From Candidatus Latescibacterota bacterium (lineage in GTDB: Bacteria > Latescibacterota > 4484-107 > B68-G9): a DNA stretch of 18,711 nucleotides. Positions 8,341 to 15,166 of this stretch are shown here, in pieces. Where the stretch lies: positions 1-18,711 of the forward strand of contig DTXA01000119.1 in assembly GCA_012962735.1 (NCBI GenBank). The letters are read 5' to 3'. The notes below the pieces were generated by a model that was given only the letters and a program-made list of their open reading frames with translations, did no database searches and was not told where the DNA came from. The translations under genes were made by a program, and so were the position numbers. Positions within the stretch are counted from its first letter, which is position 1, and every line of letters starts with the position of its first letter.

Positions 8341-9706
8341 ACCAACTTCGGTGGAGGGGATCGGCCTGCATACGGGCGAACACACCCGGGTCACTTTCCG
8401 GCCGGCCCCGATAAACTCGGGCATCACTTTCGTACGCTCCGACCTGCCCGGCAACCCTAAGGTTCCGGCGGACATAGACTACGTCGTGGACATCTCCAGG
8501 GGGACCACCTTGGGCGTGGAGGGCGTCCAGGTCCGCACGGTGGAGCACCTTTTGGCCGCCTTAGTGGGGCTGGAGGTGGACAACGCGGAGGTGGAGATGG
8601 AAGGGGAAGAGCCACCGGTGGGCGACGGGAGCGCCCTGCCCTTCGTGGAGGCCCTCCTGAAGGCCGGGATCGTGGAGCAGGACTCGCCCAAGGACTATAT
8701 AGATATAGAAGACGTCATTTCCTACGACACCGAGAAGAGCCGGGGGGTTGAGCTGGTCGTCCTCCCATCGGACGACCTTAAGGTCACCTTCATGAGCGAC
8801 CCTCGGAATCCTGCCGTGGGGACGCAGTACACCGTTATGTTCTCCTTAGACGAGTTCGTGAAGGAATTCGCCCCGGCCCGTACCTTCGCCTTCTTGAGCG
8901 AAATACGTCCCTTAAGGGAGCAGGGCCTGATCAAGGGGGGTGGCCTGGACAACGCCTTGGTCATCGTGGACCAGGACATAAGCTCCGGGGAACTGGAGTA
9001 CCTCCGGGAGCTCTTCGACATAAAGGACCCAGTCTTCATCGGCGAAACCAACATCCTCAACGACATACCATTGCGCTTCCCAAATGAGTTCTGCCGACAC
9101 AAGGTGGTCGATCTCTTGGGGGACCTGGCCCTTTTGGGCTCTCCACTGCGAGGCCACGTTATGGCGGCCAGCTCCGGCCACAGGGCCAATATAGAGCTAG
9201 TTCGACGCATACGTCAGGTATACCGGAAGCGCAAGATCATAAGCAAGTACCAGCCCAAGGAAGGGAAGGGATTTGTGTTGGATGTGCGGGCTATCCAGAA
9301 GATCATGCCCCACCGGTACCCCTTCCTTTTGGTGGACAGGATCTTGGACCTCGTCCCGGGCGAGAAGGTAGTGGGCATCAAGAATGTGACCATAAACGAG
9401 CCCTTCTTCTCCGGACACTTTCCGGGCCAGCCCGTGATGCCGGGGGTGCTGATAGTAGAGGCGATGGCCCAGGTGGGAGGGGTACTGCTTTTGAACGGTG
9501 GGGAGGAGGGAAAGTTGGTGTACTTCATGGGAATAGATAATGCCCGTTTCCGCAAGCCCGTGGTCCCCGGGGACCAGATCCGCTTCGAGCTCGAAATGGT
9601 GCACAGAAGGCGCAGATCCTGTAAGATGCACGGGAGGGCCTATGTGGACGGGGACCTGGTCGCAGAGGCGGACCTTATGGCCATGATCGTGGACAAAGAG
9701 GGGTGA
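8312..9706 (+). CDS. lpxC-fabZ: LpxC-FabZ bifunctional fusion: UDP-3-O-acyl-GlcNAc deacetylase / 3-hydroxyacyl-ACP dehydratase
   Basis: A 464-residue fusion of two enzymes that are separate proteins in E. coli. Residues 1-310 are LpxC, the zinc deacetylase that commits UDP-GlcNAc derivatives to lipid A. TVEHL is at 76-80, with E78 and zinc ligand H79 at the same numbers as in E. coli; HKVVD at 263-267 supplies ligands H263 and D267, and SGH at 288-290 gives the general acid H290. A short linker (about 310-320) leads to FabZ at 321-464, the hotdog-fold dehydratase of fatty acid elongation. PHRYPFLLVDRI is at 333-344, and GHFPGQPVMPG contains H369, with E383 fourteen residues on as the catalytic pair. 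No stop or restart lies between the domains. Both active sites look intact. Such fusions are known from Bacteroidetes/Chlorobi and related phyla. The start overlaps the out-of-frame lpxD tail. Confidence 0.96.
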   Translation: MLKKQRTVGRPTSVEGIGLHTGEHTRVTFRPAPINSGITFVRSDLPGNPKVPADIDYVVDISRGTTLGVEGVQVRTVEHLLAALVGLEVDNAEVEMEGEEPPVGDGSALPFVEALLKAGIVEQDSPKDYIDIEDVISYDTEKSRGVELVVLPSDDLKVTFMSDPRNPAVGTQYTVMFSLDEFVKEFAPARTFAFLSEIRPLREQGLIKGGGLDNALVIVDQDISSGELEYLRELFDIKDPVFIGETNILNDIPLRFPNEFCRHKVVDLLGDLALLGSPLRGHVMAASSGHRANIELVRRIRQVYRKRKIISKYQPKEGKGFVLDVRAIQKIMPHRYPFLLVDRILDLVPGEKVVGIKNVTINEPFFSGHFPGQPVMPGVLIVEAMAQVGGVLLLNGGEEGKLVYFMGIDNARFRKPVVPGDQIRFELEMVHRRRRSCKMHGRAYVDGDLVAEADLMAMIVDKEG

Positions 9707-9726
9707 GCTATACATGCCCCAAGTCA

Positions 9727-9759
9727 TTCGGTTGAAGTAGATCGCCTTTTCAAACCGAA
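9727..9759 (+). repeat. Hairpin between lpxC-fabZ and lpxA
   Basis: TTCGGTTGAA (9727-9736) pairs with TTCAAACCGAA (9749-9759) through ten base pairs with one bulged A, around a 12-nt loop. It occupies most of the only sizeable gap in the lpx cluster. There is no T-run after it, so it is not a standard terminator. A role in mRNA processing or in setting lpxA expression is possible but unproven. Confidence 0.5.
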
Positions 9760-9775
9760 CGACATGGAGAAATAT

Positions 9776-10546
9776 ATGGACATCCACCCCACTGCCCTCG
9801 TGCACCCCAAGGCCGAGCTGGCCGAGGATGTATCGGTGGGGCCGTACGCCATCGTGGAGGAGGGGACCTCTGTAGGGCCGGGGACCTGGCTTGGGAGCCA
9901 TGTATACGTGGCGAAGGGAACGGTCATAGGCCGGGATTGCCGGATATTCCATGGGGCCGTCTTGGGGATGCCCCCTCAGGATCTAAAGTTTTCCGGGGGG
10001 GATACATTTCTCAAGATCGGTGACCGCACGATCATACGGGAGTACGCCACCCTCCACAGGGGGAGCCACGCAAGGAGGGAGACCGTGGTCGGGTCGGACT
10101 GTTTCATCATGGCGTACGCCCACATCGCCCACGACTGTATCTTAGAGGACCATGTGGTCCTCACCAATATGGTGCAACTGGCTGGACACGTGACAGTAGA
10201 GAGGTGCGCCTTTTTGGGTGGTATGGTCCCGGTGCACCAGTTCGTACGCATAGGCCAGCATTGTATGGTCGGCGGAGGATACCGGGTTCCAAAAGACGTC
10301 CCCCCATTCGTACTCGCGGCTGGAGAGCCCTTAAGGCCGATCCAGCTTAACATCGTGGGGCTTAGGCGCAGAGGTTTCCCAAAAGAGACCATAGACGTCC
10401 TCCATAGAGCCTTCCGCATCCTCTTCCGCAGCGGGCTCAACACCTCCCAGGCCCTCCAAAGGGCCCGGGAGGAGCTCCCCCCCCTCCCGGAGGTAGAGGT
10501 CCTCTTGGGCTTCATAGAGCGCAGCGAGCGGGGGGTCATCAAGTAG
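9776..10546 (+). CDS. lpxA: LpxA, acyl-ACP--UDP-N-acetylglucosamine O-acyltransferase
   Basis: LpxA catalyses the first step of lipid A synthesis, moving a 3-hydroxyacyl chain from ACP to the 3-OH of UDP-GlcNAc in the cytoplasm. The protein begins MDIHPTALVHPKAEL, the standard LpxA N-terminus. Hexapeptide repeats run through the first ~180 residues. The active-site stretch AHIAHDC contains the catalytic His (E. coli H125), followed by QLAGHVTVE, GGMVPVHQF and the helical C-terminus starting near LNIVGLRRRGF. The chosen ATG has GGAG 6 nt upstream and gives 256 residues. An in-frame ATG at 9764 would add MEKY but has no ribosome site. It lies 8 bp ahead of lpxB. Spacing from lpxC-fabZ is about 70 bp and holds a hairpin. 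Confidence 0.95.
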   Translation: MDIHPTALVHPKAELAEDVSVGPYAIVEEGTSVGPGTWLGSHVYVAKGTVIGRDCRIFHGAVLGMPPQDLKFSGGDTFLKIGDRTIIREYATLHRGSHARRETVVGSDCFIMAYAHIAHDCILEDHVVLTNMVQLAGHVTVERCAFLGGMVPVHQFVRIGQHCMVGGGYRVPKDVPPFVLAAGEPLRPIQLNIVGLRRRGFPKETIDVLHRAFRILFRSGLNTSQALQRAREELPPLPEVEVLLGFIERSERGVIK

Positions 10547-10554
10547 GACTTCCC

Positions 10555-11706
10555 ATGCCCGAATTGCTGATCTCAGCAGGGGAAAGTTCCGGGGATCTGT
10601 TTGCCTCCCTTCTGGTGCGGAAGGTCCGCTCCCTCCGACCGGGCTGGACTTTCACGGGGATAGGCGGGGACCATCTGGCGCGGGAGGGGGTTCGCCTGTT
10701 CGCCCGCTTGGAGGACCTGGCCGTTGTGGGGTTATGGGAGGTGGTGGGGCGGCTCCCGGCCGTGCTTCGGGCTCTCAGGAAGGCTCGGGAGACCTTAAAG
10801 GAGGTGGAAGGCGTAGTCTTAGTGGATTACCCAGGCTTCAACCTCCAGGTGGCGGGGATGGCCAAGAAGAATGACATCCCCGTCTTTTATTATATTGCCC
10901 CACAGGTATGGGCATGGGGGGCTTCGAGGATGGGCCAGATAGCCGAGAGGGTAACTCGGATGGCCGTCGTGCTCCCCTTCGAGGAATCCCTGTTCCGGAG
11001 GTTCGGGGTGGAGGCAACTTTCGTGGGCCATCCCCTTCTGGAGGTGATGGACTCCTGTAGGGACCTGGCCGAGCTCGGGAAGGAATTCGGATTTGAGGAA
11101 GGTCCCGTAGTCGGGCTCCTCCCAGGAAGCCGGCCGGAGGAGGTGCGCCGTCTGCTCCCGAGGTTCTTAGAGGCCATGTCCCACGTCCGCTCGGAGTTCC
11201 CACAGGTCCGGGGTGTGGTAGCTGCCGCCCGAGGTGTACCGGACGGGCTCTTCCGGAGGGCCCGCACGGAAGGGCTCTCCGTGGTGCAGGGTAGGACGTA
11301 CAAGGTGATGGCCGCCTCGGACGTACTCTTGGTGGCCTCCGGGACCGCGACCTTGGAGGCCGCCATCCTGGGAATCCCCATGGTGGTGGCCTACCGAACC
11401 TCCTGGCCATCCTACTCTGTGGCCCGAAGGGTGGTACGGGTGCCCCATATCGCCCTCCCTAACCTCATAGCCGGGCGCCCCGTGGTCCCGGAGCTTATCC
11501 AAAGGGCCGCATCTCCTGAGCACATCGCCCGGGAGGCCCTGGCGATCTTGGGGGACCGAAAAAGGCGCGAGGAGATGCGGGAGGAGCTGCAGGTCGTGCG
11601 GGAGAAGTTGGGGAGCCCCGGAGCCTCCCTCAGGACTGCAGAACTTTTGGTGGGGATGTTGGAGGGGTCTACCCAGACGCCACCAGCCACACCCCTGCGA
11701 CGATAG
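10555..11706 (+). CDS. lpxB: LpxB, lipid-A-disaccharide synthase (GT19)
   Basis: LpxB joins UDP-diacylglucosamine and lipid X into the beta-1,6 disaccharide of lipid A at the inner face of the cytoplasmic membrane. The 383-residue length is normal. Visible family motifs are the N-terminal ISAGESSGDLFA (residues 6-17), FTGIGGDHLAREGV, VDYPGFN, the YYIAPQVWAWG stretch, FVGHPLLE, LLPGSRPEEVRR and the C-terminal SGTATLEAA nucleotide-sugar site followed by MVVAYR. The ribosome site before the ATG is weak, and lpxA ends 8 bp upstream, so translation is probably coupled. The last 38 bp overlap the 3' end of the oppositely oriented membrane-protein gene. This is the last recognisable gene of the operon. 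Confidence 0.96.
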   Translation: MPELLISAGESSGDLFASLLVRKVRSLRPGWTFTGIGGDHLAREGVRLFARLEDLAVVGLWEVVGRLPAVLRALRKARETLKEVEGVVLVDYPGFNLQVAGMAKKNDIPVFYYIAPQVWAWGASRMGQIAERVTRMAVVLPFEESLFRRFGVEATFVGHPLLEVMDSCRDLAELGKEFGFEEGPVVGLLPGSRPEEVRRLLPRFLEAMSHVRSEFPQVRGVVAAARGVPDGLFRRARTEGLSVVQGRTYKVMAASDVLLVASGTATLEAAILGIPMVVAYRTSWPSYSVARRVVRVPHIALPNLIAGRPVVPELIQRAASPEHIAREALAILGDRKRREEMREELQVVREKLGSPGASLRTAELLVGMLEGSTQTPPATPLRR

Positions 11707-12028
11707 CTATCAGACCTATTACCTGCACCGGGCTGAGGTGCTCCCCTAAGAGGACCACCGAGGCCAGGACCACGATGGCGTACCCCATGCTCGTCATTAT
11801 GGGATACGCCACGCTGAGGTTCATGCGGGAGAGCACATATCCGTAGCATACCAGGGCTAGGGCGAAGCTGAAGGCGCCCAACGCCACGGCCGGGTTGAGG
11901 GCGAAGTCCCTGAGGAGGCTTCCCAACTCCAGGCGCATCCCCCTTGTCCTGAGCATTCCTACCTTTATCATGATGTTGGCCAGAGCGTTAAGACAGATAG
12001 CCAAAGCCAGGACCGAGGCGGTCTTCAT
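11669..12028 (-). CDS. Small multidrug resistance (SMR/ArnE-like) four-helix membrane protein
   Basis: A 119-residue protein with four predicted transmembrane helices (about 3-22, 44-66, 72-92, 98-117), the SMR size and layout. Helix 1 ends NALANIMIK with Lys at 22, as in EmrE. However, the position of EmrE's essential proton/drug-binding Glu14 is Asn14. Helix 3 contains AYPIMTSMGY, resembling the IAYPMLSL stretch of ArnE, a subunit of the undecaprenyl-phosphate-aminoarabinose flippase, which also lacks the Glu. A flippase-like role for a lipid-linked substrate is therefore a better guess than drug efflux, helped by the neighbouring lipid A genes; this is inference. The ATG at 12028 is chosen because AAAGGA precedes it by about 6 nt and helix 1 begins at once; a longer frame to 12091 adds 21 polar residues. 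Its 3' end overlaps lpxB. Confidence 0.8.
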   Translation of the reverse strand: MKTASVLALAICLNALANIMIKVGMLRTRGMRLELGSLLRDFALNPAVALGAFSFALALVCYGYVLSRMNLSVAYPIMTSMGYAIVVLASVVLLGEHLSPVQVIGLIAIVAGVWLVASG

Positions 12029-12054
12029 CTTCGTCCTTTCGCAGGGATCGGTTG

Positions 12055-12083
12055 TTGAAAGGTTCTGCTTTCGAAGATAAAAC
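12055..12083 (+). promoter_or_regulatory. Candidate sigma70-type promoter for the GH20 gene
   Basis: TTGAAA (12055-12060, five of six consensus positions), a 17-nt spacer, and TAAAAC (12078-12083, four of six). Transcription would start near 12090 and give a leader of about 140 nt. It overlaps the candidate promoter on the other strand, so the two genes could compete for polymerase or share control. Confidence 0.3.
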
Positions 12084-12102
12084 AAAAACACGAAAAATCC
12101 AA
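12074..12102 (-). promoter_or_regulatory. Candidate sigma70-type promoter for the SMR-like gene
   Basis: Read on the minus strand: TTGGAT (12102-12097), a 17-nt spacer, then TATCTT (12079-12074). Each box matches the consensus at four of six positions. Transcription would begin near 12067, about 39 nt before the ATG. It lies in the most AT-rich part of the divergent region. Confidence 0.4.
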
Positions 12103-12127
12103 GAACTAAATGTGAAGGGGATTTTTC
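12092..12127. repeat. 9-bp perfect inverted repeat in the divergent promoter region
   Basis: GAAAAATCC (12092-12100) and GGATTTTTC (12119-12127) are exact inverted copies separated by 18 nt. The left arm overlaps the candidate -35 box of the minus-strand gene. The repeat would also lie at the start of the GH20 transcript. It could be a regulator binding site or an RNA hairpin; neither is shown. The rest of the 204-bp intergenic region (12029-12232) holds only the two promoter candidates and the GH20 ribosome site. Confidence 0.45.
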
Positions 12128-12221
12128 TTCGACGGTCAGGAGGTGGGGAAGCCTGTGGGATATATCTGTTCAAGTCCCGAGATGGCCTATTTGGACTGGG
12201 CGTAACCTTGAGCTTTAGATT

Positions 12222-12227
12222 AGGAGG
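12222..12227 (+). promoter_or_regulatory. Strong ribosome binding site deciding the GH20 start
   Basis: AGGAGG followed by TGA is a full Shine-Dalgarno match. It ends 5 nt before the ATG at 12233, whereas the in-frame GTG at 12227 lies inside the site itself and cannot be the start. Confidence 0.75.
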
Positions 12228-12232
12228 TGAGC

Positions 12233-14098
12233 ATGCGCCTATACTGGGAAACTGGGGAAGTTCCGGAGGAGCTCGCCGATGGTCTGGGGGCCCTGGGCCA
12301 GGAGTATCCGATCTGGGAAGGGCCCTGGGAGGGGGCGAGGAAGGTCCGGTTTGAGCGTTGGGAACAGGCCGGCGCCTTAGAGGTGTGGCCTGAGGACGAT
12401 GGAGTCCTTGTGCTGTACGACCGGCCGGCCAGAGCCTTCCGGGCCGTGGGGAGACTGCTAACACAGGAGGTGTTCGAGGCCTTCCGGGAGGATGTGCCGT
12501 TCAGGACGTTGGGGATAATGATAGATTGCTCCAGAAATGCCGTCCCTTTAGTGGAGCATCTGAAGCTGTGGATGCGGAGGCTGGCCCTTATGGGATACGA
12601 TATGATAATGCTCTACATGGAGGACACCTACGAGGTCCCGGAGGAGTCCTTCTTCGGGTACCTGAGGGGACGGTACTCCCAGGGGGAGCTCAGGGAGATA
12701 GATGAATACGCACATAAGCTCGGCATTGAAGTGATCCCCTGCATACAGACCTTGGGCCATTTAGGGCAGATCCTCCGATGGCCGGCCTACCAGGATGTCA
12801 AGGACACGGCGAGCGTGCTCTTAGCCGGGGAGGAGAAGACCTACGGGCTTTTAGAGCGCATGATAAGGGCAGCATCCGAGCCCTTCCGCACCCAGCGCAT
12901 CCACATAGGGATGGACGAGGCGCACGACATCGGGCGGGGAAGGTACTTGGACAAGTTCGGGTATAGGAGGAACTTCGATATATTCAACGAGCACCTGAAA
13001 AGGGTTATGAAGATCTGCCAGAAGCTTGGCCTTCAACCTATGATATGGAGCGATATGTACTTCCGAATGGGCTCCAGCACGGGCAATTACTACGACCCTG
13101 AGTGCATCATCCCTCCTGAAGTGGTAGCCGAGATCCCCGAGGGAGTGCAGCTCGTGTATTGGGACTACTACCACAGGGACGAGGGATTCTACCGGGAGTG
13201 GATCAGGAGGCACCGCCAGCTCAGGGGGACACCTGTGATGGCCTCAGGCATATGGACATGGCACAAGCTATGGTACGACCATAAGATAACCTCGGTCACA
13301 GTGACCTCCTGCCTCTCCGCCTGCAGGAAGGAGGGAGTGGAGGAGCTTTTCTTCACGCTTTGGGGGGACGACGGCGCCGAGTGCGACAGAGATTCGGCAC
13401 TTGCGGGACTGCTGTGGGCCGCAGATCTGGCGTACGGCGGAGGGGGTGCCGCTAAGGTTTTGGCCCCCATGTTCTCGGCTTTATGCGATGGGGATTACTG
13501 GGTCCACATGAGGGCCTCCGACGTGGAATATCCAGCGGGCGTGGAGGGGGAGGTGGGCTCAGCTAAGGCCCTCCTCTGGGACGACCCCCTTTTGGGCGTG
13601 TTCGTCAGGCATCTGGAGGCGCGCGGTGGCGTATCCCTGGGACAGGTCGCCGCATACTACCGGACGTTATCCCAGGAGCTCTCTGGTCCCCGGAAGGGCC
13701 AGAACGCAGGCGATGTAGATCACATCGCTCTGGCGGCCCAGGTGATAGCGGACAAGGTGCTCCTGAGGGAGAGGCTCGTGGCGGCCTATCGTAGGGGGGA
13801 CCGCGCTGCCCTGGGGTCTATGGCGGAGGAGGACATCCCGGCCCTTCAGGAGGAGGTCAGGAAGCTCTGGGCGTCGCACAGGAGGGTGTGGTTCTCCCAG
13901 AACAAGGCTTTCGGATTTGAGGTGCTCACCGTCAGGTACGGCGGGCTGATGATGAGGCTGGAGGAGGTGAGGTCCAGGATAGGGGAATACGTGGCGGGGA
14001 GGCGAAAGTCCATAGAGGAGCTGGAAGAGCCGGCGGAGCCCCTACCCTGGGTGAGCGTGAACTACAGGAACCTGGCCACATCGTCCGCGATCCTGTAA
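12233..14098 (+). CDS. GH20 beta-N-acetylhexosaminidase, cytoplasmic type
   Basis: A 621-residue glycoside hydrolase family 20 enzyme expected to release terminal beta-GlcNAc or GalNAc by substrate-assisted catalysis. Residues 1-85 form a small N-terminal domain. The TIM barrel begins FRTLGIMIDCSRNAVP (90-105). It continues through YDMIMLYMEDTYEVP (122-136), the substrate-site stretch IQTLGHLGQ (171-179), the catalytic pair D228-E229 in HIGMDEAHDIG, and an aromatic site at PMIWSDMYFR (269-278). A helical C-terminal domain follows, as in GcnA-type cytoplasmic GH20 enzymes of similar length. There is no signal peptide or membrane segment, so it acts inside the cell, perhaps on imported chitin or glycan fragments or recycled amino sugars; the substrate cannot be read from sequence. 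It stands alone between two operons. Family assignment is firm, the biological substrate open. Confidence 0.9.
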   Translation: MRLYWETGEVPEELADGLGALGQEYPIWEGPWEGARKVRFERWEQAGALEVWPEDDGVLVLYDRPARAFRAVGRLLTQEVFEAFREDVPFRTLGIMIDCSRNAVPLVEHLKLWMRRLALMGYDMIMLYMEDTYEVPEESFFGYLRGRYSQGELREIDEYAHKLGIEVIPCIQTLGHLGQILRWPAYQDVKDTASVLLAGEEKTYGLLERMIRAASEPFRTQRIHIGMDEAHDIGRGRYLDKFGYRRNFDIFNEHLKRVMKICQKLGLQPMIWSDMYFRMGSSTGNYYDPECIIPPEVVAEIPEGVQLVYWDYYHRDEGFYREWIRRHRQLRGTPVMASGIWTWHKLWYDHKITSVTVTSCLSACRKEGVEELFFTLWGDDGAECDRDSALAGLLWAADLAYGGGGAAKVLAPMFSALCDGDYWVHMRASDVEYPAGVEGEVGSAKALLWDDPLLGVFVRHLEARGGVSLGQVAAYYRTLSQELSGPRKGQNAGDVDHIALAAQVIADKVLLRERLVAAYRRGDRAALGSMAEEDIPALQEEVRKLWASHRRVWFSQNKAFGFEVLTVRYGGLMMRLEEVRSRIGEYVAGRRKSIEELEEPAEPLPWVSVNYRNLATSSAIL

Positions 14099-14152
14099 AG
14101 AAGGAATGTTCGGCATATATCGTTATGTCTCTGTGTTGGCCTTTTAGAGCCC

Positions 14153-14170
14153 GCGAGAAAGCCTCGCTTT
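14153..14170 (+). terminator. Weak terminator-like hairpin after the GH20 gene
   Basis: GCGAG (14153-14157) pairs with CTCGC (14163-14167) around a 5-nt loop and is followed by TTT and an A/T-rich run. The stem is only 5 bp and the T-run short, so termination would be inefficient. An alternative pairing AAAGC/GCTTT uses the same bases. Confidence 0.3.
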
Positions 14171-14178
14171 AAATAAAT

Positions 14179-14203
14179 CCCCAAGAGTTCTTCGCTTTTG
14201 GGG
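14179..14203 (+). repeat. Intergenic hairpin with AGTTCTTCGCTT core (copy 1)
   Basis: CCCCAA (14179-14184) pairs with TTGGGG (14198-14203) over a 13-nt loop. The loop and its flank contain AGTTCTTCGCTT, a 12-nt string found again in the hairpin after yceD (15167-15203). The two hairpins have different stems but the same core. Confidence 0.5.
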
Positions 14204-14219
14204 AAGATCGGGCTATGTA

Positions 14220-14547
14220 TTGTGGGGGTCCTTCGCAGGGGCCGTCCTCTTGTCGCCTCTCCTCCCGGAGGACCTCTTAAAAGCCTATGTCCGGACCTCT
14301 GGGACCTCCGGCACATCGCCGATGTGCTCAACGAGCTCGGCCGTGGGTGGACGACGGGTAGACCGGGCTCGGATGGGGTTGCTGATTTTGTCGACCGTCC
14401 TGCTTCAGACCTTCGCCTTCACCTGGAACCCAGAGGGACTGGGACCTCTTCGCCGTGGAGGCCCTTACCTGGGGGGATACCCTCCCGGAAGTGGAGGAGG
14501 CCTTCCGGAGGGCCAGACGACTTCGTAGACCCCGGGCATGGCCCTAA
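14220..14547 (+). pseudogene. Possible decayed coding remnant, frames shifted
   Basis: The 558 bp from 14099 to 14656 hold no intact gene with a credible start. Coding-like segments occur one after another in different frames. 14220-14294 reads LWGSFAGAVLLSPLLPEDLL and on; 14294-14350, in another frame, reads DLWDLRHIADVLNELGRGW; 14437-14547, in the third frame, reads DWDLFAVEALTWGDTLPEVE and on to an Arg-rich end with stop TAA. The last is the most protein-like, with alternating charged and hydrophobic residues and the GC-rich third positions typical here. Two or more frameshifts would join them. I do not recognise the family. It could be a dying gene, assembly indels, or chance in GC-rich DNA. 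The rest of the gap contains hairpins at its left end and a promoter at its right end. Confidence 0.28.
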
Positions 14548-14617
14548 CCTCCAAGTTGGACTTGACAGGAGGACCGGAGAAGCTTATCTTTTCCGAAGTG
14601 TGACCGGAATTCCTCTC

Positions 14618-14646
14618 TTGCTTTTTCCCGATGTTTGAGTTATATT
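14618..14646 (+). promoter_or_regulatory. Promoter of the yceD-rpmF-plsX-fab operon
   Basis: TTGCTT (14618-14623), a 17-nt spacer and TATATT (14641-14646) make a good sigma70-type promoter in a locally AT-rich patch. The expected transcription start, near 14653, is only about 4 nt before the yceD ATG, which has no ribosome binding site. This predicts a nearly leaderless message. Confidence 0.5.
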
Positions 14647-14656
14647 TAGGCTTTCT

Positions 14657-15163
14657 ATGAAACTGCAACTGAAGGGACTTGAGGAGGGTGTGCACTTCCT
14701 CCAAATGGAGGGCCTCCCCGAAGAGGCCGATCTGGGCGACTCCGGCCTGGAGTTCGCATCCCCCATAATGCTCTCCCTCAGGGTGGTCCGTCAGAGGGAG
14801 ACCTTCTGGGTGGAGGCGGTGATGCGGGCTTCGGTAGTTCTGGAGTGCGCCAGATGCCTGAAGTTGCACACCGAGCATCTGGAATCCAAGTTCCAGATCG
14901 TGGTGCGGCGGGGGGGGGCTATCTCCGGCTGGGGGGAGGGGGATGTGAAGACGATGGCCCCGGATGCGGAGTACGTGGACATAACCCAAGAGGTCCACGA
15001 CTTCCTACTCCTCTCCGTTCCTATGAAGCCCCTGTGTTCGGAGGACTGCAAAGGCCTATGCCCGGCCTGTGGGGCCGACCTGAACGAGGGAGAATGTGGG
15101 TGTCACATGAAGAGGATCGACGCACGCTGGGAGGCACTGTCCAAGATAGCCCTGTCCGAATAA
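14657..15163 (+). CDS. yceD: YceD/DUF177 family protein
   Basis: A 168-residue DUF177 protein, the small family encoded beside rpmF in most bacteria and linked to 23S rRNA accumulation in E. coli and plants. It begins MKLQLKGLEEGVHFLQMEG, as the family does. The central LECARCLKLH carries the conserved CxRCL motif, and the C-terminal part has two further Cys pairs (LCSEDCKGLCPACG, then ECGCH), a likely metal site. The family's conserved VDLTxxVxE-type acidic stretch appears as YVDITQEVHDFLLLSVP. There is no Shine-Dalgarno upstream; see the promoter entry. A run of nine G lies at 14910-14918 but the frame is kept. First gene of the fatty-acid operon. Molecular role is not settled for the family. 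Confidence 0.9.
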   Translation: MKLQLKGLEEGVHFLQMEGLPEEADLGDSGLEFASPIMLSLRVVRQRETFWVEAVMRASVVLECARCLKLHTEHLESKFQIVVRRGGAISGWGEGDVKTMAPDAEYVDITQEVHDFLLLSVPMKPLCSEDCKGLCPACGADLNEGECGCHMKRIDARWEALSKIALSE

Positions 15164-15166
15164 GCC

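Noticed and set aside
9197..9952. 251-codon minus-strand open frame across the FabZ half and lpxA start
   Set aside because: It is a His/Pro-rich antisense shadow of two certain genes on the plus strand with no recognisable domain.
12029..12091. Longer N-terminus for the SMR-like protein (start at 12091)
   Set aside because: It would add 21 polar residues before helix 1 and overlap the candidate promoter; the ATG at 12028 has its own ribosome site.
14198..14638. 146-codon open frame in the gap before yceD as an intact gene
   Set aside because: The start is poor (TTG, no ribosome site), much of the translation is Pro/Gly/Arg-rich out-of-frame-like sequence, and better protein-like segments lie in the other frames.
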